From Thermosynechococcus sp. CL-1 (lineage in GTDB: Bacteria > Cyanobacteriota > Cyanobacteriia > Thermosynechococcales > Thermosynechococcaceae), in contig NZ_CP040671.1 of NCBI RefSeq assembly GCF_008386235.1, positions 2,296,001 through 2,360,000 on the forward strand: 64,000 nt of DNA, given 5' to 3'. The notes under the pieces were generated by a model. That model saw only the letters and a list, made by a program, of their open reading frames with translations. It searched no databases and was not told the DNA's origin. Below are positions 34,100 through 43,146 of this stretch, piece by piece. The translations under genes were made by a program, and so were the position numbers. Each line of letters opens with the position of its first letter. Within the stretch, counting starts at the first letter, position 1.

Positions 34100-35659
34100 T
34101 CAAGAAACCTTTAGCAAGGACGCTAGAGCCAGACCTTGGGCGATGCTGTAGTGCCCATAGCTAAAAACGCGGGGCACGTCGGAGTGCAGATGCTGGGCAA
34201 TTTCGCGGTAGGCGTAGGGACTGCCATAGACCACCAGACCCGCCAGTTGATTTTGGGCTTGCAGTCGTTCGAGGGTGGCGATCGCTGGCGCACTTAAACC
34301 CGCTTTGCCTCGGAAGGGATTGCCACGACTAAACACCTGCACTAAGGTCGGTGCCTTGGGGAAGCCCTCAATCATGGTGAGGGGCGTTTGCTGATCAATC
34401 ACCACCCGTTGGTCAAAGCCCCAAGTGGGGGGCAGTGTCAATGCGGGACAAGTACGGTTCAAAAAGCTAGCGTGTAGAGCATCATCCACGATCAGACAAT
34501 TCACCCCTAAGGGCACAGGTTGCAAGGCTTGGCCAGCCCGCTCGAGACTGTCTTGGGCAATGGTGGTGGCCACCTCAACGGCTGGTGTCGTTTGGAAATA
34601 GTCCAACTGTAATGCTAGAGGCTGAAGGCGAGCCTTCGCGGCTTGAATGCGGGCTACAGCGGCCTGAATGCGCTCAGGAGGAATCCGCCCTGACTCAACG
34701 GCGGCAACCACCGCTTCAATGGCTGCCGGCGGATCCAAGGGCATGAGCAGAATATCGGCACCTGCTTCTACGGCTTTGACGGCAGCTTCGGCGGTACCGT
34801 AGGTGTTGGCGATCGCCCCCATGACCAAAGCATCGGTCACAATTAGACCCTTAAACCCCATCTCTTGGCGCAGGATTCCCGTGAGAATCGGGGGAGACAG
34901 GGTGGCGGGTCGCTCGGCATCCAAGGTGGGTAGGTGGACATGGGCGCTCATGACGGTATCCACCCCGGCGGCAATGGCAGCAACAAAGGGCGGCCATTCA
35001 ATGGCTTGCAGGCGATCGCGATCGTGGGGAATCACGGGCAGTTCCAAATGCGAATCCGTGGCTGTATCCCCATGGCCGGGAAAGTGCTTTGCCGTTGTGA
35101 GCACTGGATAGGCACGTGCCCCTTGAATAAACGCGGTTGCAAGGGTACTCACAATGTCTGGCTCCTCGCCAAAGGCACGCACGTTAATCACTGGGTTTGC
35201 GGGATTATTATTCACGTCCACCACCGGGGCGAGAACCCAATTCAAGCCAATGGCTAAAGCTTCGGCTGCGGTGTATGCCCCCATTTCCTTTGCAAGGTCA
35301 ACCGCCCGTTTTTGGTTCTTTTGGGCAATGGCACCTAAAGCTGCTGGCGGGGGAAATTGTGTGGCACCACTGAAGCGTTGACCAACCCCCTCCTCAATAT
35401 CCGCCGCTAGTAACAGTGGAATCGTGGCCCAAGATTGGAGTTGCCGACAGCGTTCTGCCACTTCGACGGCACTGCCCCCCAAGAGAATCACCCCACCAAC
35501 TCCCCAGTCTTTAATCCAGTGTTTTAAGGTGTTTTGGGGCGGCTCCCAAGCGGGATACTGAATCTGGCTGTCGTAGAGGTAGCCACTGGCTCGTACAACC
35601 ACCATCTGCGCCACCTGTGCCCGCAGTGAAAGATCAGAAAGAGGGGGAATAAATGTCAT
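34100..35659 (-). CDS. nagZ: Glycoside hydrolase family 3, beta-N-acetylhexosaminidase type
   Basis: The 519-residue protein has a GH3 barrel (residues about 10-350) and a C-terminal alpha/beta domain. The NagZ-specific motif KHFPGHGDTATDSHLELPVI holds the His and Asp that replace the usual general acid, and the nucleophile Asp lies in KGLIVTDALVMGA near residue 275. NagZ enzymes remove N-acetylglucosamine from muropeptides in cell-wall recycling. Proteobacterial NagZ is about 340 residues and lacks the second domain; the two-domain form is like that of Bacillus subtilis. No signal peptide is visible, so it is probably cytoplasmic. Confidence 0.88.
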   Translation of the reverse strand: MTFIPPLSDLSLRAQVAQMVVVRASGYLYDSQIQYPAWEPPQNTLKHWIKDWGVGGVILLGGSAVEVAERCRQLQSWATIPLLLAADIEEGVGQRFSGATQFPPPAALGAIAQKNQKRAVDLAKEMGAYTAAEALAIGLNWVLAPVVDVNNNPANPVINVRAFGEEPDIVSTLATAFIQGARAYPVLTTAKHFPGHGDTATDSHLELPVIPHDRDRLQAIEWPPFVAAIAAGVDTVMSAHVHLPTLDAERPATLSPPILTGILRQEMGFKGLIVTDALVMGAIANTYGTAEAAVKAVEAGADILLMPLDPPAAIEAVVAAVESGRIPPERIQAAVARIQAAKARLQPLALQLDYFQTTPAVEVATTIAQDSLERAGQALQPVPLGVNCLIVDDALHASFLNRTCPALTLPPTWGFDQRVVIDQQTPLTMIEGFPKAPTLVQVFSRGNPFRGKAGLSAPAIATLERLQAQNQLAGLVVYGSPYAYREIAQHLHSDVPRVFSYGHYSIAQGLALASLLKVS

Positions 35660-35781
35660 GGGTGTGATCTCATTCAGAGCAAAATTTCACAAATGAATAA
35701 CTTTCTTATTCAGCATATAAAAAATTGTCTCAAACCCTCTCAGGTAACTGGTCTGATTTTTTATACTAAAAGTACAGCCTT

Positions 35782-35883
35782 TACAGCCCTTTTCTAAGTA
35801 CGGGCTGCATAAGGGGAAATGAACCTCCTCTATAGGAGCCTTACTTGTTTTGAGTGTGTTCCATTCATGTGAAAAGGGCTGTA
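35782..35883. repeat. MITE-like element, copy C (perfect 13-bp inverted ends)
   Basis: The best-preserved copy: it begins TACAGCCCTTTTC and ends GAAAAGGGCTGTA, perfect inverted repeats of 13 bp around about 76 bp. Internal blocks TAAGTACGGGCTGCATAAGG and TTGTTTTGAGTGTGTTCCA match copies at 17238 and 21713. It lies upstream of the small gene at 36009. The rest of 35660-36008 shows no gene. Confidence 0.75.
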
Positions 35884-36008
35884 CCTAATGATCTTGAGGC
35901 GAAGTCCGATTCCGTTGCTTCGGGAGAGCAAGTTTCAAGTTTTTCCTGCGGTGTTCAATCATTAAGCCAAAGGCTGAAGCCTAAATCGCTTTCTTTAGGA
36001 GTTGACCT

Positions 36009-36152
36009 ATGTTAAAAGCACTACGTGAGAAACTGCAAAGTATGATGGTCTTTTTGATGGAGGCATTTGGGCGCATCTTCACCCCTCGCAATGATCACTA
36101 TCCTTCTACAGGAGCACAGCCCTTCACGGGAACGCCCTCCCGTAAGAGTTAG
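36009..36152 (+). CDS. Small 47-residue conserved-looking protein
   Basis: An ATG at 36009 follows an AGGAG ribosome binding site at a good distance and opens a 47-codon frame ending at TAG 36150. The N-terminal half is an amphipathic helix (LREKLQSMMVFLMEAFGRIF). The C-terminal half carries the pattern DHYPSTGAQPFTG. I recall tiny cyanobacterial proteins of unknown function ending in a similar D-x-YP-x-TGxQPF pattern, but cannot verify this. Because it is below common length cut-offs it is easily missed. A terminator-like hairpin lies 70 bases downstream. Confidence 0.65.
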   Translation: MLKALREKLQSMMVFLMEAFGRIFTPRNDHYPSTGAQPFTGTPSRKS

Positions 36153-36222
36153 TTACTGTCTTCCGCAAGCAGAATCCCTGTAGAGACTTTACAGGTAAAA
36201 ATAACTAGTATTCCTTCCGCAT

Positions 36223-36275
36223 CAGCTCCGCCATAGCGGCAATTAGGGGGCTGGTGCAGTTTTTTTAGTTTTTTT
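36223..36275 (+). terminator. Terminator-like double hairpin with long T-runs
   Basis: CAGCTCC pairs with GGGGCTG (7 bp, one wobble) around an inner CCGC-CATA-GCGG hairpin, followed within a few bases by two runs of seven to eight Ts. It suits termination of the 36009 small gene. Confidence 0.5.
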
Positions 36276-36491
36276 ATGAGCTTGGGGCGATCGCCCAAAC
36301 TGTTAAAACCTAGAGATAACGCTCAGCGCTAAGGATACCACCAAAAGGTTGCAACCACTGAATCTAACGACATATTTCAGAATCAGTTAAGGAATATTTC
36401 AGATATTGAATTTCCTGTTAACATTTGAGCATTCCCAAAGGCCTATGCTAACTTAAAAGTAGGCACAGAAAGAAAGGTTAACGATAAGAGT

Positions 36492-36526
36492 GAACTTAAG
36501 GCTTGTGCCTCCCAGTCCTTGAGTTC
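36492..36526. repeat. 10-bp inverted repeat next to a decayed gene end
   Basis: GAACTTAAGG and CCTTGAGTTC form a 10-bp stem (one G-T pair) around a 15-base loop. It lies 14 bases beyond the stop of the minus-strand remnant at 36541. A hairpin at this place is typical of the right end of IS200/IS605-type elements, but no transposase is recognisable. The 36281-36491 stretch holds nothing I can name. Confidence 0.5.
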
Positions 36527-36540
36527 GGGATAAAGCAAAG

Positions 36541-36896
36541 TTACTCCAAGATAAATCTCACTCCTGTCTTGCGAGTAATATCAAAACCAATCCTTTGAGC
36601 TTCACCGTTGTATAGTTGTCTTCTCGCTTTATCCAGCCTTATCGTTTGTGTGGTTACTGCCGAAGTCCCCATCCTGTCGTCCATGGGAGTTAAGGCAAAG
36701 CTAGGTAACCTCCCAGTATCCAAGGTCGTCAACGTTGACAGCAATTCATTACCTAGTGTCCATGCTCCAAGCTTGATCGGTTGAGATCGCCTAGTGGGGG
36801 TTTGGATCGCCAGCTAAAACCACGTTTTGTCCACGTTAGTTGTTGAGTTACTTCGTCATTGCTAACTTCGTTAGGGGTCTTGCTGCCGTCAGCTTG
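36541..36896 (-). pseudogene. Decayed minus-strand gene remnant, possibly an IS end
   Basis: Two minus-strand frames look protein-like and overlap: 36896-36753 reads ADGSKTPNEVSNDEVTQQLT and ends at TAG; another from about 36814 to the TAA at 36541 reads PIKLGAWTLGNELLSTLTTL, then FALTPMDDRMGTSAVTTQTI and RIGFDITRKTGVRFILE. Neither has a good start with a ribosome binding site. A frameshifted C-terminal fragment is the likeliest reading. The family is not recognised; a TnpB-type transposase tail is a guess based on the hairpin that follows. Confidence 0.4.
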
Positions 36897-36918
36897 ACCC
36901 CCTCGTTTTATGTTTAGG

Positions 36919-38115
36919 CTATGGCGTGAGTTGCGGTTGTCGCATGGCGCGTGCCAGTTCTGCTGCTACTTCTGGACGCGAAAACTCTGGAGGTGGCAAT
37001 TCGCCCCGGCGCAGCATTTCCCGTACCTTTGTCCCTGAGAGGTGAATGCGCTCTTCGGGTTTGCTGGGACTGGTTTTACTGGTGGCCATAGACTGGGTGC
37101 GGGTGCAGTAGAAGGCATGCTCAAATTTCAAGGGAATAATCCCCAAGGCCGCTGGATCAAATTCATCGAAGATATGTTGGGCGTCGTAGGTGCCGTAGTA
37201 GTCCCCCACACCAGCGTGATCGCGACCAACAATGAAATGGGTACAGCCGTAGTTCTTGCGGACGAGGGCATGGAAAATGGCTTCCCGTGGCCCTGCATAG
37301 CGCATCGCTGCCGGATTAATGGCCAGAATCACCCGATCTTTGGGGAAGTAGTGCTCGAGCATGATTTCATAGCAGCGCATCCGCACATCGGCGGGAATGT
37401 CATCCTCCTTGGTGGCACCTACGAGGGGATGCAAAAAGAGACCATCGACGATTTCAAGGGCACATTTTTGGATATATTCGTGGGCGCGGTGGATCGGATT
37501 GCGGGTCTGGAACCCCACAATGGTGCGCCAACCTTTTTCACGGAAGAGGGTACGGGAATCCACCGGATCAATACAATAGTTGGGAAATTGGGGATGGGGA
37601 TGCCGCTCTAGGAGCCAAATCGGGCCTGCAAGGTTGACTTCTCCCTGTTCATAGACCACCTTGACACCGGGGTGTTTGTCATCTTCGGTGCGATAGACAC
37701 AGCGCGCCTCACGGCGTTTGTCGTAGGTGTATTTTTCGGTGAGTTCAAGAATTCCCAAAAACTGACCGGCTGCGTTATCGAGGCGAATAGTTTGACCAAT
37801 TTCTAGGGGAGCCGCCACCTCCGCACTGACGGAGAGGGTAATGGGAACTGACCAAGGCAACCCATTGGCAAGGTACATTTCTTCAACGACCCGCTCGTAG
37901 TCGGCCTGTCCCATAAAGCCGGTCAGGGGACTAAAGCCACCAATGGCGATGAGTTCTAAATCGGAGACAGCGCGTTCATCGAGGGTAATGCGGGGCAATT
38001 GATCGGCACGGGCGAGCCACGCCTGTTTTTGTTCGGGGGAGAGAATCCGATTGACGAGGATACCGCCGTGGGGGGCGATCGCATCCTTTGTCTGTACTGT
38101 TGCTGATGGACTCAA
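36919..38115 (-). CDS. sat: Sulfate adenylyltransferase (ATP sulfurylase)
   Basis: Sat activates sulfate with ATP to form APS, the first step of assimilation. The sequence has the family blocks [18 protein letters not shown], the ATP motif [17 protein letters not shown], and [14 protein letters not shown] start at the TTG at 38115 because AAAGGAG lies eight bases upstream, giving 398 residues; the frame is open to another TTG at 38154 without a ribosome binding site. An in-frame ATG is not available near the N-terminus. The gene is divergent from the alpha/beta hydrolase gene. No cysH or cysC is adjacent. Confidence 0.93.
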   Translation of the reverse strand: MSPSATVQTKDAIAPHGGILVNRILSPEQKQAWLARADQLPRITLDERAVSDLELIAIGGFSPLTGFMGQADYERVVEEMYLANGLPWSVPITLSVSAEVAAPLEIGQTIRLDNAAGQFLGILELTEKYTYDKRREARCVYRTEDDKHPGVKVVYEQGEVNLAGPIWLLERHPHPQFPNYCIDPVDSRTLFREKGWRTIVGFQTRNPIHRAHEYIQKCALEIVDGLFLHPLVGATKEDDIPADVRMRCYEIMLEHYFPKDRVILAINPAAMRYAGPREAIFHALVRKNYGCTHFIVGRDHAGVGDYYGTYDAQHIFDEFDPAALGIIPLKFEHAFYCTRTQSMATSKTSPSKPEERIHLSGTKVREMLRRGELPPPEFSRPEVAAELARAMRQPQLTP

Positions 38116-38198
38116 GGTCGAACTCCTTTTTGGGGCTGGATGAACCTGTTGCAAAACTTCATAACTAAGATAGAAGTCATTATTGGACGAATAGGTGC

Positions 38199-39104
38199 AT
38201 GAGACAACTGGTAGACCCCTATCGTTATGGCGTCGAGCGGGAGTGGTGCTGGCGGGGATGGCAGAGTCGCTATAGTTTTTGGCGACCCGCTCATGGGGGG
38301 TCTCCAGTGATCTTGCTCCACGGCTTTGGGGCTTCTCTAGGGCACTGGCGATACAATTTGCGGCTCTTGGGAGAGCATCAGCCGACCTATGCCCTTGATT
38401 TGATGGGGTTGGGGGCAGCAGAAAAGCCCATTGCGGCCTATGGGGCTGAGTTTTGGGCGGCTCAGGTTCATGCCTTTTGGCAGAAGATTGTCGGGCAGCC
38501 AGCGGTGATTGTTGGCAACTCCATTGGGGCGTTGATTGCCCTGACCTGTGCTTATCGCTATCCGCAGATGGCGGCAGGGGTGGTGATGCTGAGTCTGCCC
38601 GATCCAGCGGTGCGCGAGGAGTTGATTCCGAGGGCGATCGCCCCCCTGGTGAGCGGAATTGAACAGATTTTTACGGCTCCTTGGCTGCTGCGCACCCTTT
38701 TTTACGCGATTCGCCGTCCCTTCATTGTCAAGCGTTGGGCACAATTGGCCTACGCCAACCCTGATTGTGTGGATGATGAATTATTGGAAATCCTGCTCAC
38801 GCCTGCCTATGACGATGGTAGCGATCGCGCCTTTGTGCAAATAACCCGCGCCATGAGTCGTACAGACTTTGGCCCCAGTGCTAAAACGATGCTCAAAACG
38901 GTGTCCCAACCCCTATTGCTGATCTGGGGCAAACAGGATCGCTTCATCCCGCCTGCGCTAAGTCAACGGTTTCAACAGGCACAGCCAAGAATGCAAGTGG
39001 TGGAGCTAGATCAAACCGGTCACTGCCCCCACGATGAGCAGCCCGATCGCGTCAATGGCCTGATTTTGGATTGGTTGCGCAGCCACAGACTGGCAAGGGG
39101 TTGA
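38199..39104 (+). CDS. Alpha/beta hydrolase
   Basis: The 301-residue protein is an alpha/beta-fold hydrolase. The oxyanion block [18 protein letters not shown] is near residue 40, the nucleophile elbow VGNSIGAL near 104-111, the acid in [13 protein letters not shown] near 244, and the histidine in [10 protein letters not shown] near 273. The catalytic triad is complete. The closest relatives I can recall are cyanobacterial and plastid hydrolases of unknown substrate, some linked to pheophytin or lipid breakdown. The substrate is not shown by the sequence. Confidence 0.88.
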   Translation: MRQLVDPYRYGVEREWCWRGWQSRYSFWRPAHGGSPVILLHGFGASLGHWRYNLRLLGEHQPTYALDLMGLGAAEKPIAAYGAEFWAAQVHAFWQKIVGQPAVIVGNSIGALIALTCAYRYPQMAAGVVMLSLPDPAVREELIPRAIAPLVSGIEQIFTAPWLLRTLFYAIRRPFIVKRWAQLAYANPDCVDDELLEILLTPAYDDGSDRAFVQITRAMSRTDFGPSAKTMLKTVSQPLLLIWGKQDRFIPPALSQRFQQAQPRMQVVELDQTGHCPHDEQPDRVNGLILDWLRSHRLARG

Positions 39105-39158
39105 GTCCTACGGTTGCAGGCTCTATGATCACGACAATCTTCAGAGTTGGCATGGCGG

Positions 39159-40589
39159 ATGTTTAGGCTGATTACGGTTTTCTGGGCGTTTATTTTTATT
39201 GGTGTTTTGCTACTCTTGGGGCGAATCGTGCGGCAGCGTTGGGTACTGATGCGATCGCTCTATATGCCCAGTTCAGTCATTGCGGGCGTTTTGGGACTCA
39301 TTCTTGGCCCTAGTGTGCTGGGGGCGATCGCCAGTCAAATTGCTCCCAACTCCGGTTTAGGGAACGGTCTTTTTGCCGAAGACATCCTCGAAGTTTGGCA
39401 GCAGTCCTCCAGCATTTTCATCAACATAGTTTTTGCCTGTCTATTTCTAGGGGAGATCATCCCTAGCCCTCGGGAAATTTGGCAGAAAGCTTCGCCGCAG
39501 GTGGCCTTTGGTCAGATTTTGGCTTGGGGGCAATACGTGGTGGGGCTGCTGCTGACGTTGCTCGTTCTCACTCCTGTCTTTGGCATGGATCCAATTGCTG
39601 GTGCCCTGATTGAGATCAGCTTTGAGGGGGGGCATGGCACTGCCGCCGGCATGGCCGATACCTTTAGGGAGTTAAACTTTACCGCTGGGGCTGATATGGC
39701 CTTGGGCTTGGCCACTGTGGGCTTAGTCTCTGGGGTGGTTTTTGGAGTAGCACTGATCAACTGGGCACGGCGCACAGGGCGCTTGCAGATCAAACCCTTG
39801 GTGGACTCTGAAACCGAGGAGAATCTCGACCTTCATCCCCACGATGACCTAGAAACACGGCAACGGCGGCGACAACTGCTGCGGGAGTTACTCATTGATC
39901 CTTTGTCATTAAATTTCTGTTTTGTGGGTTTGGCGATTATTGTGGGCTGGGTGATTCTTGAAGCGCTGCGACTCCTAGAGCGTCTCACTTGGGGACAAAC
40001 GGGTTTAAAGCTCATGGCCTATGTGCCCCTATTTCCCTTGGCGCTGATCGGTGGCATTATTGTGCAGCTCATCCTGACCCGTTGGCGCAAACAGTACCTG
40101 ATTAGCCGGCCACTGATTAACCATATTGGCGGTGTCGCCTTGGATGTGACGATTATTACCGCCTTGGCCACCCTCTCTTTAGCCGCCATTGGTGAAAATC
40201 TCATTCCCTTTCTCCTCTTGAGTGTGGGGGGAATTGCTTGGAATCTCTTTGTCATGCTCTATTTAGCGCCGCGAATTTTGCCCATGTTCTGGTTTGAGCG
40301 GGGAATTGGCGACATGGGGCAATCAATGGGGGTGACATCTACTGGACTATTGCTGATTCGTATGGTGGATCCCCACAACCAATCGGGGGCACTGGAAAGT
40401 TTTGCCTACAAGCAAATTCTCTTTGAGCCAATTGTCGGCGGTGGCTTATTTACGGCGGCAGCACCGATTTTGATCCGTAATTTTGGCCTTGTGCCGCTGC
40501 TGGGATTGACAGGTGCGCTATTGTTGCTGTGGTTGTGGTTTGGTTTTTGGAACTATGGCCAAATCCGGCCATCGCTGGCGCAAAATTGA
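39159..40589 (+). CDS. gltS: Sodium/glutamate symporter, GltS family
   Basis: The protein has about ten to twelve hydrophobic segments in two halves separated by a charged loop rich in Glu and Arg (about residues 215-250). Glycine-rich motifs characteristic of GltS transporters occur at IEISFEGGHGTAAGMADTF and GGGLFTAAAPILI. GltS takes up glutamate with sodium. The ATG at 39159 is preferred over an upstream TTG at 39147. With 476 residues it is longer than E. coli GltS (about 400); the extra length is mostly the middle loop. Substrate is inferred from the family. Confidence 0.85.
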   Translation: MFRLITVFWAFIFIGVLLLLGRIVRQRWVLMRSLYMPSSVIAGVLGLILGPSVLGAIASQIAPNSGLGNGLFAEDILEVWQQSSSIFINIVFACLFLGEIIPSPREIWQKASPQVAFGQILAWGQYVVGLLLTLLVLTPVFGMDPIAGALIEISFEGGHGTAAGMADTFRELNFTAGADMALGLATVGLVSGVVFGVALINWARRTGRLQIKPLVDSETEENLDLHPHDDLETRQRRRQLLRELLIDPLSLNFCFVGLAIIVGWVILEALRLLERLTWGQTGLKLMAYVPLFPLALIGGIIVQLILTRWRKQYLISRPLINHIGGVALDVTIITALATLSLAAIGENLIPFLLLSVGGIAWNLFVMLYLAPRILPMFWFERGIGDMGQSMGVTSTGLLLIRMVDPHNQSGALESFAYKQILFEPIVGGGLFTAAAPILIRNFGLVPLLGLTGALLLLWLWFGFWNYGQIRPSLAQN

Positions 40590-40671
40590 CCGTATTCAGG
40601 GAGAAACCTAGAATAGAAACGACTTGAGCCGCTGTGCCGTCTCAGGTAAAAGCCGTGTTGTGAGTTTGCCG

Positions 40672-43098
40672 ATGACCTCTGTCCTCCTCGAATCCGTTGT
40701 TGAAAGTGATGAACGTGCCGATCTGCGTCAGTTTTCACGCATCCTACAACTAGGGGAAAAACGCTATCTGCTGCGCAATGATATTCTGGGCGCCTTTGCA
40801 GATTACTGTCGCGCCCTCGATCGCCCTGTCCCCACGCCCCTCGAATCCCGCCTCAGCAAGCTGGTGTTCTATACCCAAGAGATCATTGTTGACAACGAAA
40901 GTCTGTGTTGGATTATTCGGCCACGGATTGCGCAGCAGGAGGTATGTCGGCTGCTGGTGGAGGATTTGACGATCGTGCCAATGACGATTCCAGAGCTACT
41001 GGATCTGCGCGATCGCCTAGTGAATCGGTACCATCCCAACGAGGGGGATGTTTTTGAAATTGATGTCCAGCCCTTCTATGACTACTCGCCGATCATCCGT
41101 GATGCCAAGAATATCGGTAAGGGGGTGGAATTTCTCAACCGTTACTTATCTAGTAAACTTTTCCAAGATCCGCGCCAGTGGCAGCAGAACCTCTTTAACT
41201 TTTTGCAAATTCACCGCTACAACGGCTATCAACTCCTGATTAATGAGCGGATTCGCTCTCCTCAGCACCTCTCAGAACAGGTGAAGCAAGCTCTTGTGGC
41301 CTTGAGCGATCGCGCCTCCGACGAGGCCTACAGTGAGTTTCGCTTTGAACTCCAAAATCTGGGCTTTGAACCGGGTTGGGGCAATACGGCGGCACGGGTA
41401 CGCGACACCCTAGAAATTTTAGATCAACTCTTGGATTCGCCCGATCACCAAGTGCTAGAGGCCTTTGTCTCGCGGATTCCGATGCTCTTTCGCATTGCCC
41501 TCATTTCTCCCCACGGCTGGTTTGGCCAAGAGGGGGTGCTGGGGCGACCCGACACCGGCGGGCAGGTGGTCTATATCCTCGATCAAGTGAAAAGCCTTGA
41601 AAAACAAATGCGGGAGGATTTAGAACTGGCAGGGCTGGGGGTACTGGAGGCACGGCCTAAAATTATTGTCCTGACTCGCCTGATTCCCAATGCCGAAGGA
41701 ACGCTGTGCAACCAACGCCTAGAGAAAATCTACGGCACCAACAACGCTTGGATCCTGCGGGTGCCGTTTCGGGAATTTAATCCCAAGGTGACCCAAAACT
41801 GGATTTCTCGCTTTGAAATCTGGCCCTATTTGGAAACCTTTGCCATTGACGCGGAGCGGGAGTTGCGGGCGGAATTTGGCCATGTGCCCGATTTAATTAT
41901 TGGTAACTATTCCGATGGCAACTTGGTGGCTTTTTTGCTGGCGCGGCGAATGAAGGTGACCCAATGCAACATTGCCCATGCCCTCGAGAAATCTAAATAC
42001 CTCTTTAGTAACCTCTACTGGCAGGACTTAGAGGATAAATATCACTTCTCGATGCAATTTACGGCGGATCTGATTGCCATGAATGCTGCCAACTTTATCA
42101 TCAGCAGCACCTACCAAGAGATTGTGGGCACACCCGACAGTATTGGCCAGTACGAGTCCTATCAATCCTTTACGATGCCTGACCTGTACCATGTGGTGAA
42201 TGGCATTGAACTCTTTAGCCCGAAATTTAATGTGGTGCCACCGGGGGTGAATGAACAGGTTTACTTTCCCTACTACCACTACACGGAGCGGCTAGAGGGC
42301 GATCGCCAGCGATTGGAGGAATTGCTCTTTACCCTTGAGGATCCGCAGCAGATCTACGGTCACTTAGAGTATCCCGAAAAACGCCCTCTCTTTTCGATGG
42401 CACGGCTGGATCGCATTAAAAACCTCACAGGACTGGCAGAGGCCTTTGGCCGCAGCAAAGCACTGCAAGAGCGCTGTAATTTAATTTTGGTGGCAGGGAA
42501 ATTGCGTACCGAAGACTCCAGCGATCGCGAGGAAATCGCCGAAATTGAGAAGCTCTATCAAATCATCCACGAGTACAATCTCCATGGCAAAATTCGCTGG
42601 CTAGGGATTCGTTTACCGAAAGCAGATTCGGGGGAAATTTACCGCATCATTGCCGATCGCCAAGGGATTTTTGTCCAGCCGGCGTTGTTTGAAGCTTTTG
42701 GCCTGACGATTTTGGAAGCCATGATCAGTGGTCTGCCCACCTTTGGTACCCGCTTTGGTGGCCCTCTGGAAATTATCCAAGATGGGGTGAATGGTTTTTA
42801 TATCAACCCAACCCACCTAGAAGAAATGGCGGAGACTATCCTCCGCTTTATAGAGGCTTGCGATCGCGATCCGCAGCAGTGGCAACGAATTTCCAAAGCG
42901 GGTATCCAGCGGGTCTACAGCACCTACACTTGGAAAATTCACTGCACACGCCTGCTCTCCCTCGCCAAGATTTACGGCTTCTGGAACTTCTCTTCCCAAG
43001 AAAACCGCGAAGACATGATGCGCTATATGGAGGCACTCTTCTATCTGCTCTATAAACCCCGCGCCCAAGCCCTATTGGCAGAACACATGCAGCGGTGA
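40672..43098 (+). CDS. susA: Sucrose synthase
   Basis: Sucrose synthase reversibly converts sucrose and a nucleoside diphosphate to fructose and an NDP-sugar. The 808-residue protein has the N-terminal regulatory domains (about 1-270), then the GT-B catalytic part: HGWFGQEGVLGRPDTGGQVV, PDLIIGNYSDGNLVAFLLA, the nucleotide-sugar block VFPALFEAFGLTILEAM-like VQPALFEAFGLTILEAM with both conserved glutamates. The start at 40672 (MTSVLLESVV) is preferred over an upstream start that adds 16 residues. In cyanobacteria the enzyme supplies ADP-glucose and responds to salt and light. No sucrose-phosphate synthase is nearby. Confidence 0.94.
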   Translation: MTSVLLESVVESDERADLRQFSRILQLGEKRYLLRNDILGAFADYCRALDRPVPTPLESRLSKLVFYTQEIIVDNESLCWIIRPRIAQQEVCRLLVEDLTIVPMTIPELLDLRDRLVNRYHPNEGDVFEIDVQPFYDYSPIIRDAKNIGKGVEFLNRYLSSKLFQDPRQWQQNLFNFLQIHRYNGYQLLINERIRSPQHLSEQVKQALVALSDRASDEAYSEFRFELQNLGFEPGWGNTAARVRDTLEILDQLLDSPDHQVLEAFVSRIPMLFRIALISPHGWFGQEGVLGRPDTGGQVVYILDQVKSLEKQMREDLELAGLGVLEARPKIIVLTRLIPNAEGTLCNQRLEKIYGTNNAWILRVPFREFNPKVTQNWISRFEIWPYLETFAIDAERELRAEFGHVPDLIIGNYSDGNLVAFLLARRMKVTQCNIAHALEKSKYLFSNLYWQDLEDKYHFSMQFTADLIAMNAANFIISSTYQEIVGTPDSIGQYESYQSFTMPDLYHVVNGIELFSPKFNVVPPGVNEQVYFPYYHYTERLEGDRQRLEELLFTLEDPQQIYGHLEYPEKRPLFSMARLDRIKNLTGLAEAFGRSKALQERCNLILVAGKLRTEDSSDREEIAEIEKLYQIIHEYNLHGKIRWLGIRLPKADSGEIYRIIADRQGIFVQPALFEAFGLTILEAMISGLPTFGTRFGGPLEIIQDGVNGFYINPTHLEEMAETILRFIEACDRDPQQWQRISKAGIQRVYSTYTWKIHCTRLLSLAKIYGFWNFSSQENREDMMRYMEALFYLLYKPRAQALLAEHMQR

Positions 43099-43146
43099 TA
43101 TGGGTTTAGCGACTAGGCGGGAAGCCCCGCGATCGTCGAGAGTATG

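Noticed and set aside
36177-36195. CCTGTA-TACAGG hairpin after the small 36009 gene
   Set aside because: No T-run follows on either strand; the double hairpin at 36223 is the better terminator.
36541-36744. A 67-codon minus-strand gene
   Set aside because: The sequence continues upstream in the same frame without a start and looks like the end of a broken protein; reported as a remnant instead.
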